In this document: in pieces, positions 29,601 through 37,626 of the stretch | Position numbering within the stretch: the first letter of the stretch is position 1 | Layout: the number at the start of each line of letters is the position of its first letter | Source of the DNA: RI-153 sp041391225 | GTDB taxonomy: Bacteria; Chloroflexota; Anaerolineae; Caldilineales; Caldilineaceae | Reading direction: 5' to 3' | Assembly (NCBI GenBank): GCA_041391225.1 | Contig: JAWKOL010000013.1 | Span: 1-64,000 of the forward strand | DNA: 64,000 bases | Made by a program: the position numbers and the translations under genes | Notes under the pieces: generated by a model | What the model was told of the DNA's origin: nothing | What the model saw: only the letters and a program-made list of their open reading frames with translations | Databases searched by the model: none

Positions 29601-29925
29601 TGATGGCATACAAGTTGCGATCCGCGACAGTGGGATCGGCATTCCGGCCGCAGAAATCCCCCACATTTTCGAAAGATTCTACCGCGGCGCACAGGTCACC
29701 GAAAGCGGTATACCAGGCGCAGGGCTTGGGTTGAGCATCGCAAAAGAGATCCTCGAACTGCATGGTGGCACAATCAGTGTCAACAGTACACCGGGCCAAG
29801 GGACACGTGTGCAGATCTGGCTGCCACGCTCACGCCCACTCAATGAACTCATAACACCAACTGAGAACGCCACTGCAAAACAAGCAATAGCAGAGAAAGC
29901 GAAAGAATCAAATGACGCAAGCTAA
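26608..29925 (+). CDS. multi-GAF soluble sensor histidine kinase
   Basis: 1105-aa cytosolic kinase with no membrane span. About five GAF-like domains lie in tandem (roughly 10-150, 155-310, 325-480, 490-650 and 665-820), linked by helices such as LLFELSQSLNETLDLRQV. A coiled coil (MEQRVVERTRQLADANERL) leads to HisKA with the phospho-acceptor His860 in NISHELRTPLTN, then HATPase with the N-box LLTNAIVYT, the G1 box DSGIGIP, the F-box FERFYRG and the G2 box GAGLGLSIAKE. No ligand-binding Cys or haem site in the GAF domains is obvious. It overlaps the following receiver gene by 14 bases, so the two are a coupled signalling pair. The ATG has no visible ribosome-binding site and abuts a dyad. Confidence 0.92.
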   Translation: MKAYSPNRELAAIFDNILEDLEPFLPFNAAGVFLEDAGVLKLAAKRRALHMEIGATFDIAEAPLYRRTQTTQQPIRQSDLAGNEDVCCLFSGMDIVGWMVIPFLVNDAVVGGAVFASSKVHFRNTDVHLAQMFISHAAAMVEKAQLASSLANEKRSIELLFELSQSLNETLDLRQVTERAILLTTRILGVEFGEIMLLDLDDPNRLVLFADVNHGMLGAAAAIDFPFLQLGKGTAGWVAQHGLPVIAPNVAEEPTWIPVPGVTDEVRSTAAIPLIAHNQLLGVIELSSSVKGFFQPDALPTLQAVATPIAMALQNARLFTAEQNRYEVAEALRLSTSTLTLDLNLPSLLHGLLERLQRVVPFDSTTCFLLKDNAVQAVAMLGVPDADSVRHHSFPIDEHVVQMISERKPIVVEDVAQTTWFQGWGGTGATRGWMAVPLIHRGQFIGHISLDSLQPGTYGPHQAEVAQAFANQAAVTIINARLLQDSRRAAAEQWTVSQILRQLNATSTVADILPATAWGLRSLVQCDAVELAVFDADGLEASALRHTYNEYTDAVENRHAYAVSDSAGAQWNLAGDNYHIEPGGDDETLSLESIDIEHGYTVQLAVPLQVGRRVLGSLRLLWRSPFAADTINMTTISQIADAVAMTTEKNQLFGQTRRRVEEMETIGRLTTTLRPLETQQDILNISLSFVQKTFDCGVVRLYLGENDDHLALVAAVGKPSTTMHTFPRHGSILGHIMQTAQPLLSHDYQQDPLVHPQVFKDWRLLGVSPIAAIFAPVFAGANVIGVIAAYCFTKDRDYTDDDLHLLSTIAGIIGTALHRSSIVDTMEQRVVERTRQLADANERLQELDRLKSEFIANISHELRTPLTNIRFYIDLLRRGRAEKQGKYLQTLENEAQHLHRLIESVLDLSRLNAARTQGLFFEVTHFDLAALLQDTCSLYEQQARAKGIELNYAGIDKSLWLNADRSQINQVIATLLTNAIVYTQPGGQVELSAGLSHNDGIQVAIRDSGIGIPAAEIPHIFERFYRGAQVTESGIPGAGLGLSIAKEILELHGGTISVNSTPGQGTRVQIWLPRSRPLNELITPTENATAKQAIAEKAKESNDAS

Positions 29926-31046
29926 TGTCGGAACGGTCCTGGTTGTCGAAGACAACCCAGCAATGAATAGCGCCATCTGCGATATTCTGGAACTAAACGA
30001 TTACAAAGTCTACTCCGCCGGAAACGGCAAAGAAGCGCTTGATCTCCTGCAAAAAGAACGCCCGGATGTGGTGCTCTGCGACATCATGATGCCGCAGATG
30101 GACGGCTACACACTGCTGCGCCACACCCGCGCCGATGAACAGCTACGCACGTTGCCCTTCATCTTTCTGACGGCGCGCTCATCGCCCGAAGACAAGCGCC
30201 AAGCCAAAAGCATCGGCATCGAAGACTACTTGGTGAAGCCGGTCGATCCCGAAGACCTCACCCTCGCTGTAGACAACGCGCTGCGCCGCTCACGCAACCT
30301 GGCCAAAGAGACACAACTTCAGATGGATACGTTGCGCAACCAGATCGTGCGCACACTCCAGCATGAATTCCGCACACCGTTGACATTCATCCTCGGCTAC
30401 GCCGAGTACCTGCCGAAGTCGCCGGCGAACAGATGGATCTCGACACACTGCGCGTCTCCACCAATGCCATCCTCGAAGGGGACACCGCCTACAGGATCTG
30501 GTGGAAAAATTTCTGATGCTGGCCGACATTCAATATCGGCAACAGTTACCCGGCGCGGCCGAATCGTTGACTGTGCAGCAGATCCTCAGCAACGCGGCCG
30601 CCAGCCTGGCCAAAGACGCCGAAGATGCCGGCCTCGAAATCGTCTTCTCCACGCCCGACAACACCGAAAAAGTGAATGGCGATGTACGCTACCTGCACCG
30701 CGCCGTCGTTCACTTGCTCGAAAACTCGATCCAATACCGTCGCCCCGAATCGAAACGGGTCTGGCTCAGCGTCGTCCACGCCGACAACTACCTGGGGCTG
30801 CAAGTGGCCGACGAAAGCAGCGGCATCTCCGACGAGATGGTGCAACGGCTGCAACGTCCTTTCGAGCAAGCTGAGCGCGACGAGCGCACTCTGCCCGGCG
30901 CCGGACTCAGCCTGGCGCTGATCCAACATGTGGCCCGCTTGCACGGCGGCTACCTCGACATCAGCAGCCGCGAAGGCATGGGCAGCACCTTCACCCTGTG
31001 GTTGCCTCGCCCTATCGCCGACAACGAAGGCGACAAGACAGGATGA
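29912..31046 (+). CDS. response-regulator/histidine-kinase hybrid, frameshifted
   Basis: Receiver domain first (about 7-125): acidic pair Glu13-Asp14, phospho-acceptor Asp57 in VVLCDIMMPQMDG, conserved Lys109 in LVKPVDPED. A HisKA segment (LQHEFRTPLTFILGYAEYL) and, after frame changes near 30418 and 30478, a HATPase domain with LLENSIQYR, a relaxed G1 DESSGI and GAGLSLALIQHVA follow. Restored length about 378 aa. REC-HisKA-HATPase proteins without their own sensor usually take phosphate from a partner, here the overlapping multi-GAF kinase. The stop overlaps the nagA start (ATGA). Confidence 0.85.
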
Positions 31047-32248
31047 GCACGGGCATCGAACTACCCATCGCACTACATGCCGTCGTCGCCGGGCAGATCC
31101 TCGGCGCCAAAGACAGCCAACCCACACCCACCGCGTTGACCGTCACAGCCGACGGACGGATCGAGAAGCTCCACGCCACACGGCCCGTGGTCGACGGCGC
31201 ACATTTCGACGCCACAGGCTGTACCGTCCTCCCCGGCTTCGTGGACGTACACATCCACGGCAGCGCCGGCAGCGACAGCATGGACGCCACGCCCGAAGCG
31301 CTGATCGCCGTCAGCCGCTTCATTGCCAGTCGCGGCGTCACCGCGTTCCTGGCCACCACGATGACCGCGCCGCCTGCACCCACCCTGGCCGCCGTGCGCA
31401 ACGCCGCCGCCGTCGATCCCAACGGCCTGCCCGGCGCGCGTCTGCTTGGCGTTCACCTGGAAGGGCCGTTCCTCAGCCCCGAATTCCCCGGCGCCCAGCC
31501 CAAGGAATACGTGCGCGATCCCGATCTGGCCGAGTTCGAGCAACTAGTCGACGCCGGACCGGTGCGGCTGATCACGCTGGCGCCCGAACGCCCCGGCGCC
31601 GACGCGCTGATCGATCTTGCCCGCCGCCGCGGCGTGCGCGTGGTGATGGGCCACACCGCCGCCACCTACGATGAGGCCATCGCCGCCGTGGATCAGGGCG
31701 TAGATCAGGCCACCCACACCTTCAACGCCATGACCGGCCTGCACCACCGCAAGCCCGGCGTCGTGGGCGCTACCCTCAGCGACGACCGCGTCTTCGCCCA
31801 GCTCATCGCCGACAACATCCACGTCCACCCCGCGGTGATGAAGGTGCTGGCGCGCAGCAAAGGCGCCGACCGCACCCTCTTGATCACCGACGCCATCCGC
31901 GCCGCCGGCCTGCCCGAAGGCGACACCGAACTAGGCGGGCAGCGCGTCACCGTGGCAGACGGCGCCTGCCGCCTGCCCGACGGCACGCTAGCCGGCTCGA
32001 TCCTCACCATGGATCTGGCGCTGCGAAATTTCATCGACGCCACCGGCTGGACCCTGGCCGAAACATGGCCAGTCACCAGCCGCGCCGCCGCCCACGCGCT
32101 GGGGCTGGATCACGAAATCGGCGTCCTCGCGCCGGGCTACTGGACGGATCTGGTTATGTTGGATGAAAAACTGGAAGTCGTGGCGACGGTGGTGGGGGGA
32201 AAGCTTGTCTATTTGCGCGATGGGGAGGAGCAGCGCGTGGGGAAATGA
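31043..32248 (+). CDS. nagA: N-acetylglucosamine-6-phosphate deacetylase
   Basis: 401-aa amidohydrolase that converts GlcNAc-6-P to glucosamine-6-P. Metal and catalytic motifs: DVHIHGSAGSD after strand 1, HLEGPFLSPE (metal Glu), GHTAATYDE, HTFNAMTGLHHR and the catalytic Asp in LLITDAIRAAG. The start at 31043 overlaps the hybrid kinase stop by four bases, so translation is coupled; the longer frame from 30998 lies inside the kinase gene. The stop lies on the first bases of an inverted repeat shared with the convergent mevalonate kinase gene. No nagB or PTS gene is nearby. Confidence 0.94.
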   Translation: MSTGIELPIALHAVVAGQILGAKDSQPTPTALTVTADGRIEKLHATRPVVDGAHFDATGCTVLPGFVDVHIHGSAGSDSMDATPEALIAVSRFIASRGVTAFLATTMTAPPAPTLAAVRNAAAVDPNGLPGARLLGVHLEGPFLSPEFPGAQPKEYVRDPDLAEFEQLVDAGPVRLITLAPERPGADALIDLARRRGVRVVMGHTAATYDEAIAAVDQGVDQATHTFNAMTGLHHRKPGVVGATLSDDRVFAQLIADNIHVHPAVMKVLARSKGADRTLLITDAIRAAGLPEGDTELGGQRVTVADGACRLPDGTLAGSILTMDLALRNFIDATGWTLAETWPVTSRAAAHALGLDHEIGVLAPGYWTDLVMLDEKLEVVATVVGGKLVYLRDGEEQRVGK

Positions 32249-32336
32249 ATGAAGAATGAAGAATGGGTAGAGTATCTGTGGTTGCTGATGCATGTTGCGG
32301 CGGCAACAGGCGCTACCCATTCTTCATTCTTCATTC
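32247..32336. terminator. 24-bp perfect inverted repeat between convergent genes
   Basis: 32247-32270 (words GAATGAA, GAATGGGTAG) is exactly complementary to 32313-32336. The nagA stop overlaps the left arm and the last codons of mevalonate kinase (VKNEE) lie in the right arm. Probable two-way terminator. Confidence 0.82.
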
Positions 32337-33270
32337 TTCACTTCAGTGACAATCACACGTTTCGCCCCGGCGGCGGTCAGCGCATCTGCGACGGCCGCCG
32401 CTGTGTTTTCGTCCACGGCGGCGATGAGGTTACCGCCGCGCCCGCCGCCGCTGAGTTTGGCGCCCGCGGCGCCGGCCCCGCGGGCAGCGTGTATGAGGTG
32501 ATCCAGTGCATCGCAGCTCACGCCAATCTGGGCGAGGACGCGCTGATTGGCGTCCATCAGCGGGCCGATCTGGGCGATGTCACCGTCTTCGATGGCGCGA
32601 CGGGCAGCGTGGACGATCTCGCCGATCTCATCGAACCAGGCTTCGTACCACTCGGTGTGCGCCTGCCGGAGCAGCGCACGTCGCCCACGGCTTGGCGTGT
32701 GGGCGAGGCAATGCCGCTGTCGGCAATGGCGATCATGAAGGGTCGCGCCGGCGTAAAGGATTGGATCGGCTCACCGCGCACAAACCACACCGGCTGCCCG
32801 TAGGCCACCACGGTGTTGTCGATGCCGCTGGGCGTGCCGTGGTAGAGTTCCTCGGTGCGGTAGGTGAGCGCGCTGACCACATCGGGCGGTGCGTCTTGCC
32901 CCACGTGGCCGAAGATGGCGCGCACGATGGCGGTGCTCACGGCGGCGCCGCTGCCCAATCCACTGGCCAGGGGGATCGTGCTGCGCACGTCGATGCGCCA
33001 GTTGGGATCAGCGGGCGCCCCCAGTTGGGCCAGCGTGAGGCGAACAATGAGCGCCAGGGCTTCGTCTTCAGGCGCGGTGGAAAGCAAGAACTCGCGCTGC
33101 AAATCGTGGGCTAGAACCAGGCAACCATCCGCGTTGCGCGCCGTCACCGTGGCGACGGCGCTCACGTCTGTCACCGGGACGGCGATGGCGGGCCGGTTGT
33201 AGACGACGGCATGTTCGCCAAAGAGGATGATCTTGCCTGAGGCGGAGGCAACAGTGGATTGGGGCGTCAT
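32324..33270 (-). CDS. mvk: mevalonate kinase, one frameshift
   Basis: GHMP-family kinase phosphorylating mevalonate. Motif 1 is ASGKIILFGEHAVVYNRPAI, the ATP loop is PLASGLGSGAAVSTAI and motif 3 is AGAKLSGGGRGGNLIA, all typical of MVK. A frame change near 32680 follows PTRQAVGDVR and continues with TEWYEAWFDEIGEIV. About 314 aa restored. It overlaps the Nudix gene by four bases (ATGA), with an aminotransferase upstream. In Chloroflexota mevalonate kinase belongs to a mevalonate route of isoprenoid synthesis that in some members runs through isopentenyl phosphate. Confidence 0.88.
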
Positions 33271-33713
33271 TTACGCATCACACGCAGCAGTTGGGGGAGT
33301 TCGTCGGGGTAGAGGTGAATGCCTTCGGCGGCAAGACGATCTGGATGAACCCAGTGTGCCACGGCCAGTGCGCCGTTTTCGTTGATCACCACCTCATCGA
33401 GGGCAAAAAGCGCCTCGTCGAGCAGTTGACACTCCCAGATAAAGACAACCTCGTGTCCGCGTTGGCCGCGGTGGGTGAAGATGTTTTCCGTCACCGTTAG
33501 CAACCGCAGCGGTCTGACCTGCGCGCCGGTCTCTTCCAGCAGTTCACGCACCACAGCGGTGGCGCTGGTTTCGCCAAACTCGATCCCCCCGCCCAGGGGA
33601 CGGTAGAACCTGCGCCCATCGCTGGTGTCGTCTCCGTAGCAGGCCAGGATGGCGCCGTCTTTGGGGCGGCGAATGACGGCGATGGCGATGGCTCGAATTT
33701 TGCCTGCGGCCAT
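33267..33713 (-). CDS. Nudix hydrolase
   Basis: 148-aa Nudix protein. The box reads GGGIEFGETSATAVVREL followed by LEETGA, matching Gx5Ex7REUxEExGU, with the catalytic Glu residues in RELLEE. Its C-terminus overlaps the mevalonate kinase start by four bases, so the two are co-translated. The substrate is not visible; because some Nudix enzymes dephosphorylate isopentenyl diphosphate, the pairing with mevalonate kinase is suggestive but not proof. Three bases separate it from the aminotransferase upstream. Confidence 0.88.
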   Translation of the reverse strand: MAAGKIRAIAIAVIRRPKDGAILACYGDDTSDGRRFYRPLGGGIEFGETSATAVVRELLEETGAQVRPLRLLTVTENIFTHRGQRGHEVVFIWECQLLDEALFALDEVVINENGALAVAHWVHPDRLAAEGIHLYPDELPQLLRVMRK

Positions 33714-33716
33714 GGG

Positions 33717-34868
33717 CTATCCTTTCAGCACATCCACCAGCGCGTCTACCAAGATCTGATTCTCTTCGACGGTGTTGTAGAAGTAGGGGCTGAGCCGCAC
33801 CGCGCCGGGGCGATAGTCGATGATCACATTGCGATCTTTCAGCGCCTTGACCACACCGGCGGGATCTCCCACTGGCAGCATGATGATACCGGCGTGGCGC
33901 TCGGGGTCGACGGGGATGCGCGGTTCCAAGCCGACGGCGCGCAGGCGCTGGATCAGATCCGCGTCCAGCGCTTTGGTGTGGGCGCGCACCACGTCGACGC
34001 CGATCTCTTCGATGATGGACATGCCGGCGTTGGCGGTGTACACAGCGGACATGGCGGGTGTGCCAGGCTCGAAGCGGCGGGCGTCTTCGGCGCGGACGAA
34101 GCGTTCGGGGTTGAACTTGAACATGTCTTTGGCGGCGAACCAGCCAGTAGTGGTAGGGTTGAGTTGGGGGATCAGGTCCTCGCGTACGTACATGAAGACG
34201 ATCCCCGGCCCGCCCAGCAGCCATTTCAGCCCGCCGCCCAGGTAGACGTCGACGCCGGCGGCTTTCACGTCTACCGGAATCTGACCTGCGGCCTGGTAAC
34301 CGTCGATCACACACAGCGCGCCGGCGTCGTGGGCCAGGTGGCTGATGGCGGCGATGTCCTGGATCCAGCCGCTGGTGAAGTAGACGTGGGTGGTGGCCAC
34401 CAGCGCCGTCCGCGCGGAGATGGCGTCGGCGAAGGCTTGCAGTGGCGTGTAGATGTGATCGGGGCTGGTGAGCAGGCGCACGTTGGCACCTTCCTCGCCG
34501 CGGGCCATCCACTGGTAGGGAATGGTGGGGAAGTCCATCTCGGTGATCACGACTTCGTCGCGCTGGTCATAGGCCAGGCTGCTGCCGATGATGCTCAACG
34601 CCACGCCCACACTGGGCAAAATGGCGACCTCGTGGGGCTGTGCGTTGATGAGACGGGCAAAGCGGGCGCGAGCGTCGGCCATTTCGCCCAGCCAAAGCTC
34701 ATACCACGCCGACGCGCCGTAGCTCATCCACTGTTCCATGTAACGGTTCATCGCGTCCACCGAACGTCGGCTGAGTTGCCCCAACGAGCAGGTGTTCATG
34801 TACGTGCTGCGTTCTAACCCCGGAAATTCCGGTCGCCAACGAGAAGAGAGAGAAGCGAGGTCAGTCAT
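33717..34868 (-). CDS. class V aminotransferase (PLP enzyme, isopenicillin N epimerase/cysteine desulfurase-like)
   Basis: 383-aa fold-type I PLP enzyme. The PLP-contacting Asp189 is in VIDGYQAAG and the Schiff-base Lys215 in GGGLKWLLGGPG, with the N-terminal TYMNTCSLG and HVYFTSGW segments of the group. There is no catalytic Cys loop typical of IscS or SufS, so a desulfurase role is doubtful. Close relatives are usually annotated only as aminotransferase class V. First gene of a tight operon with Nudix and mevalonate kinase (gaps of 3 and -4 bases). Confidence 0.85.
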   Translation of the reverse strand: MTDLASLSSRWRPEFPGLERSTYMNTCSLGQLSRRSVDAMNRYMEQWMSYGASAWYELWLGEMADARARFARLINAQPHEVAILPSVGVALSIIGSSLAYDQRDEVVITEMDFPTIPYQWMARGEEGANVRLLTSPDHIYTPLQAFADAISARTALVATTHVYFTSGWIQDIAAISHLAHDAGALCVIDGYQAAGQIPVDVKAAGVDVYLGGGLKWLLGGPGIVFMYVREDLIPQLNPTTTGWFAAKDMFKFNPERFVRAEDARRFEPGTPAMSAVYTANAGMSIIEEIGVDVVRAHTKALDADLIQRLRAVGLEPRIPVDPERHAGIIMLPVGDPAGVVKALKDRNVIIDYRPGAVRLSPYFYNTVEENQILVDALVDVLKG

Positions 34869-34959
34869 GGTTGCTCACTTAGGCATGATTGATGATGAAA
34901 GATTGGGTCGAGCCAGTGGTTGTCTATTGGCCGCAATCGAACGTCCGGGGACGATTCCA

Positions 34960-35000
34960 TCCCCAGTTCCCAGTCCCTAGTCCCCGATCCCCAGTCCCCT
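34960..35000. repeat. AGTCCCC-word repeat at the 3' end of the GDPD gene
   Basis: Consists of CCCCAGTTCCCAGTCCC and TAGTCCCCGATCCCC, the same words as in 4773-4807 and 16860-17050. On the minus strand it encodes the last residues GLGIGD and the stop of the phosphodiesterase gene. Confidence 0.75.
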
Positions 35001-35720
35001 CATCAGCACATCCGGCACATCCGAAATGATCGTGTCCACGCCGAGATCAGCAAGGCGCTGGGCTTCGTCCAGATCGTTGACCGTCCACGTGTTGACGTAG
35101 TGGCCCTGGCTGCGCGCCCATTTCATGTAGGCGGCGTCGATCAGGCTGTTGTGTGGGTGCAGCGCTTCGGGCGCGATGAGTGGACCTGTCCACGCGCGGC
35201 TGAGGAAGACGGGCAGCGCCTGGTGGTAGAGCAGACCCAACGCGATCTTGGGATCATGCCAGCGCATGGCGATCAGCGAAACCGGGTTGAAGCTGGAGAC
35301 GATGACCTGCTCATGCAGCTTGCGCTGTTGAATGAAGCGCACCACGGCTTCCACTTCGGGGCCACCATCCCAGGCCATGGACTTGACTTCGATGTTCACC
35401 TGGCAGCGGTCGCCAATGAGGTCAAAGACCTGGTCCAGCGTAGGGATGGGCGTACCGGCGAATTCGGGGCTAAAGTGGCTGCCAGCGTCGAGTTGGGTGA
35501 TCTGCGCGTAGGTGAGTTCGGCAATCTTGCCAGCGCCGTTGGTGAGGCGATCCACGGTAAAATCGTGGTGGATCACCATGACACCGTCGGCGCTGCACTG
35601 CACATCCAATTCTACACCGGCGACGCCCATGTCGAGCGCCTTTTGGAAGGCGGGCAGGGTGTTTTCCGGCGCGACGGACTTGGCGCCACGATGGGCAAAG
35701 ATCTGGGTTGAGCGAGACAT
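34977..35720 (-). CDS. glycerophosphodiester phosphodiesterase
   Basis: 247-aa GDPD enzyme hydrolysing glycerophosphodiesters to glycerol-3-phosphate and an alcohol. Catalytic and metal residues are visible: His10-Arg11 in AHRGAKSVAPENT, Glu20, Glu38 and Asp40 in VELDVQCSADG, and His51/His52 in VIHHD, with NIEVKS and the C-terminal VNTWTVND. No signal peptide, so cytosolic. The final six residues and stop are encoded by a heptamer-type repeat. It follows the Fe-S assembly factor gene by 18 bases. Confidence 0.93.
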   Translation of the reverse strand: MSRSTQIFAHRGAKSVAPENTLPAFQKALDMGVAGVELDVQCSADGVMVIHHDFTVDRLTNGAGKIAELTYAQITQLDAGSHFSPEFAGTPIPTLDQVFDLIGDRCQVNIEVKSMAWDGGPEVEAVVRFIQQRKLHEQVIVSSFNPVSLIAMRWHDPKIALGLLYHQALPVFLSRAWTGPLIAPEALHPHNSLIDAAYMKWARSQGHYVNTWTVNDLDEAQRLADLGVDTIISDVPDVLMRGLGIGD

Positions 35721-35738
35721 ACGGCAATGATGGCCTTT

Positions 35739-36146
35739 CTACCATCCAAAAATACGGGAGAGCAGCCCCTTTTTCTCCTTTTTCGCGGGAGCGGGTGGGG
35801 GCGGCGGCGGTGGCTCGATCTCGAGTGTGGGCTCGGGTTCGACGATGCCCAACTGATCCTTGAGTTCGTCGGTCATCATGAAGGGCGTCCATGCCGGTTC
35901 CCACACAATGTTCACGGCGACGGACTGCGCGCCTTCGGCGAGGATCGTCTTCTCGACGTTCTCGATAATCTGCGGCCCCATGGGGCAGTGCGGCGTAGTA
36001 AGGGTCATGGTGACCACGACGTGATCTTGCGCTGCCACGTCCACGCCGTAGACGAGGCCAAGATCCACGATGTTCTCAAAAATTTCCGGATCGATCACCT
36101 GCTTGAGCGCTTCGTGCAGGTGCTCTGGCTGCAAGGTAGATGTCAT
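35739..36146 (-). CDS. MIP18/DUF59 family Fe-S assembly factor with proline-rich tail
   Basis: 135 aa. The N-terminal 90 residues are a MIP18 (SufT/PaaD-type) domain: QVIDPEIFENIVDLGLVYG and the reactive Cys54 in TTPHCPMG. Such proteins help place iron-sulfur clusters. Unusually, the domain is followed by an acidic linker, seven consecutive prolines and a basic amphipathic end (KKEKKGLLSRIFGW) that could touch the membrane or a partner. No other suf gene is nearby. The start at 36146 is followed directly by the conserved domain, though its ribosome-binding site is weak. Confidence 0.85.
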   Translation of the reverse strand: MTSTLQPEHLHEALKQVIDPEIFENIVDLGLVYGVDVAAQDHVVVTMTLTTPHCPMGPQIIENVEKTILAEGAQSVAVNIVWEPAWTPFMMTDELKDQLGIVEPEPTLEIEPPPPPPPAPAKKEKKGLLSRIFGW

Positions 36147-36168
36147 CAGTTTCTCTCAAAGTATAAAA

Positions 36169-36271
36169 ATAGAACGCTGATTGAATGGATGGGCGGATTT
36201 TTCGGATTAAAGCAGAAATCGCTGGTGAATCTGCAATCATCCGCTCAATCCGCCCGATCCGCGTGCTATTC
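36169..36271. repeat. imperfect inverted repeat, GAACGCGGAT family
   Basis: 36169-36200 (AATAGAACGCTGATTG...) pairs imperfectly with 36240-36271 (...GATCCGCGTGCTATT). The words match those of the elements at 38566 and 45948, but this copy has more mismatches and lies upstream of both flanking genes. Confidence 0.6.
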
Positions 36272-36298
36272 TTGCGTCTGCTCGAGTCGCCGTTTTTG

Positions 36299-36327
36299 TT
36301 GACGGCAGAACAGGTCAAGTCTATCAT
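36299..36327 (+). promoter_or_regulatory. predicted promoter of the HipA-like/DUF3037 operon
   Basis: -35 TTGACG (36299-36304), 17-base spacer, -10 TATCAT (36322-36327). The predicted leader is about 120 bases to the ATG at 36456. Confidence 0.62.
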
Positions 36328-36455
36328 AGGTGGACTTGCGGACAGAAACCATCCCCCTGGTAAATCCCGGCGGAAATACACCGATAGTATCCACCAAAGG
36401 TGACAAGGTAGTCTTTCTACCGTGGTATTTACACCATGACGTACTTGGAGATTGC

Positions 36456-37247
36456 ATGAAGCAGCCATCGATTCGTACTGTGTTCGCCACGCGCTACGTG
36501 ACGCCGTTGCGCGAAGGCGGATCGCTGCCCGCCGTGGTCGAGGCCGACGACGGCGCGCTCTACGCAATGAAATTCGTGGGCGCCGGACAGGGCGCCAAGG
36601 CGTTGATCGCCGAGTTGATCGCCGGTGAAATCGGCCGTGCGCTGGGTTTGCGCGTGCCAGAACTGGTGCTGATCGACATGGACGAGACGTTGGGGCGCTC
36701 AGAGGGCGATCCCGAGATCCAGGATCTGCTCAAAGCGAGTATTGGCCTGAACCTGGGTCTGCGCTACCTGCCCAATGCCTTCGATTTCAACGTCCTGCTG
36801 GCGCCGCCGCCGGACCCAGTGCTGGCGTCGGAGATCGTCTGGTTCGACGCCTACGTCACCAACGTGGATCGCACGGCGCGCAATGTCAACATGCTGATGT
36901 GGCAGGACGATCTGTGGCTCATCGATCACGGCGCATCGCTCTACTTTCACCACAGTTGGGAGGGTTACCGCGACCGCGTAGACGGCCCCTTCCCCATGAT
37001 CCGGCAGCACACACTGCTCAAGTTGGCCGGTCACTTGGAAGAGGCGGATCGCAGGCTGCGCCCACAGATTTCGGATGAGTTGTTGCGCTGCATCGTGGAT
37101 CTGATCCCCGAGCAGTGGCTGGGTGGTGAGACGATCTTCGAGGACGTGGCCGCGCACCGTCAGGGCTACGTGGAGTATCTGTCCTTGCGCCGCGACGCCG
37201 CGGACACGTTTTTGCAGGAGGCGGCCCGTGCCAGAGCAGCCCTCTAG
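36456..37247 (+). CDS. HipA-like kinase-domain protein
   Basis: 263 aa resembling the small HipA-family kinase group that lacks the HipA N-terminal subdomain. Visible are a nucleotide-binding start (LPAVVEADDGALYAMKF, with GAGQGAKAL), a DAYVTNVDRTARNVNM segment that matches the catalytic-loop pattern (Asp...Arg...Asn) and LWLIDHGASLYFHH with the metal-binding DHG. The ATG at 36456 has GGAG five bases upstream; the frame is open from 36330 without a better start. It is followed with a 20-base overlap by a DUF3037 gene. It may act as a protein kinase in a two-gene system, but no HipB-like antitoxin is present. Confidence 0.78.
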   Translation: MKQPSIRTVFATRYVTPLREGGSLPAVVEADDGALYAMKFVGAGQGAKALIAELIAGEIGRALGLRVPELVLIDMDETLGRSEGDPEIQDLLKASIGLNLGLRYLPNAFDFNVLLAPPPDPVLASEIVWFDAYVTNVDRTARNVNMLMWQDDLWLIDHGASLYFHHSWEGYRDRVDGPFPMIRQHTLLKLAGHLEEADRRLRPQISDELLRCIVDLIPEQWLGGETIFEDVAAHRQGYVEYLSLRRDAADTFLQEAARARAAL

Positions 37248-37626
37248 CCTGCGTCCAACGTCGTTCGACTATGCGGTTATCCGCGTGATGCCCGCGGTGG
37301 AGCGCGGCGAGTTCATCAACGCCGGCGTGATCCTCTTCTGTCGCACGCGTCGCTTTTTGGACGCCTGCGTGGAACTGAATCGCGCCCGCCTGGCGGCGCT
37401 GGCCCCTACCGGCTTCGATATCGAGCAGGCCGAGGCGCACCTGGCACTGATCCCGGCCATCGCCCGCGGCGCCGGCCCGATTGGGGCGCTACCCTTGGCG
37501 GATCGCTTCCACTGGCTCACGGCCCCACGTAGCACGGTGATCCAACCTTCGGTGATCCACTGCGGGCGCTGCGTCGATCCGGCGGAGGCGCTGGACCGGC
37601 TGATGAACGCAATGATTAGGGATTGA
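37228..37626 (+). CDS. DUF3037 family protein
   Basis: 132 aa; matches my memory of DUF3037, with SFDYAVIRVMPAVERGEFIN and AGVILFCRT near the start and VIHCGRCVDPAEALDRL near the end. Function unknown. It starts with the GTG at 37228, six bases after AGGAGG and inside the end of the HipA-like gene. The HipA-like/DUF3037 pairing recurs in diverse bacteria, which argues that they work together. Soluble, no signal peptide. Confidence 0.8.
   Translation: MPEQPSSLRPTSFDYAVIRVMPAVERGEFINAGVILFCRTRRFLDACVELNRARLAALAPTGFDIEQAEAHLALIPAIARGAGPIGALPLADRFHWLTAPRSTVIQPSVIHCGRCVDPAEALDRLMNAMIRD

Larger units (their letters stand above)
36147..36455. other. divergent spacer with a dyad and a promoter
   Basis: 309 bases between the minus-strand MIP18 gene and the plus-strand HipA-like gene. 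It contains the imperfect dyad 36169-36271 and a good sigma-70-type promoter at 36299-36327. No coding frame is convincing. Confidence 0.6.
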
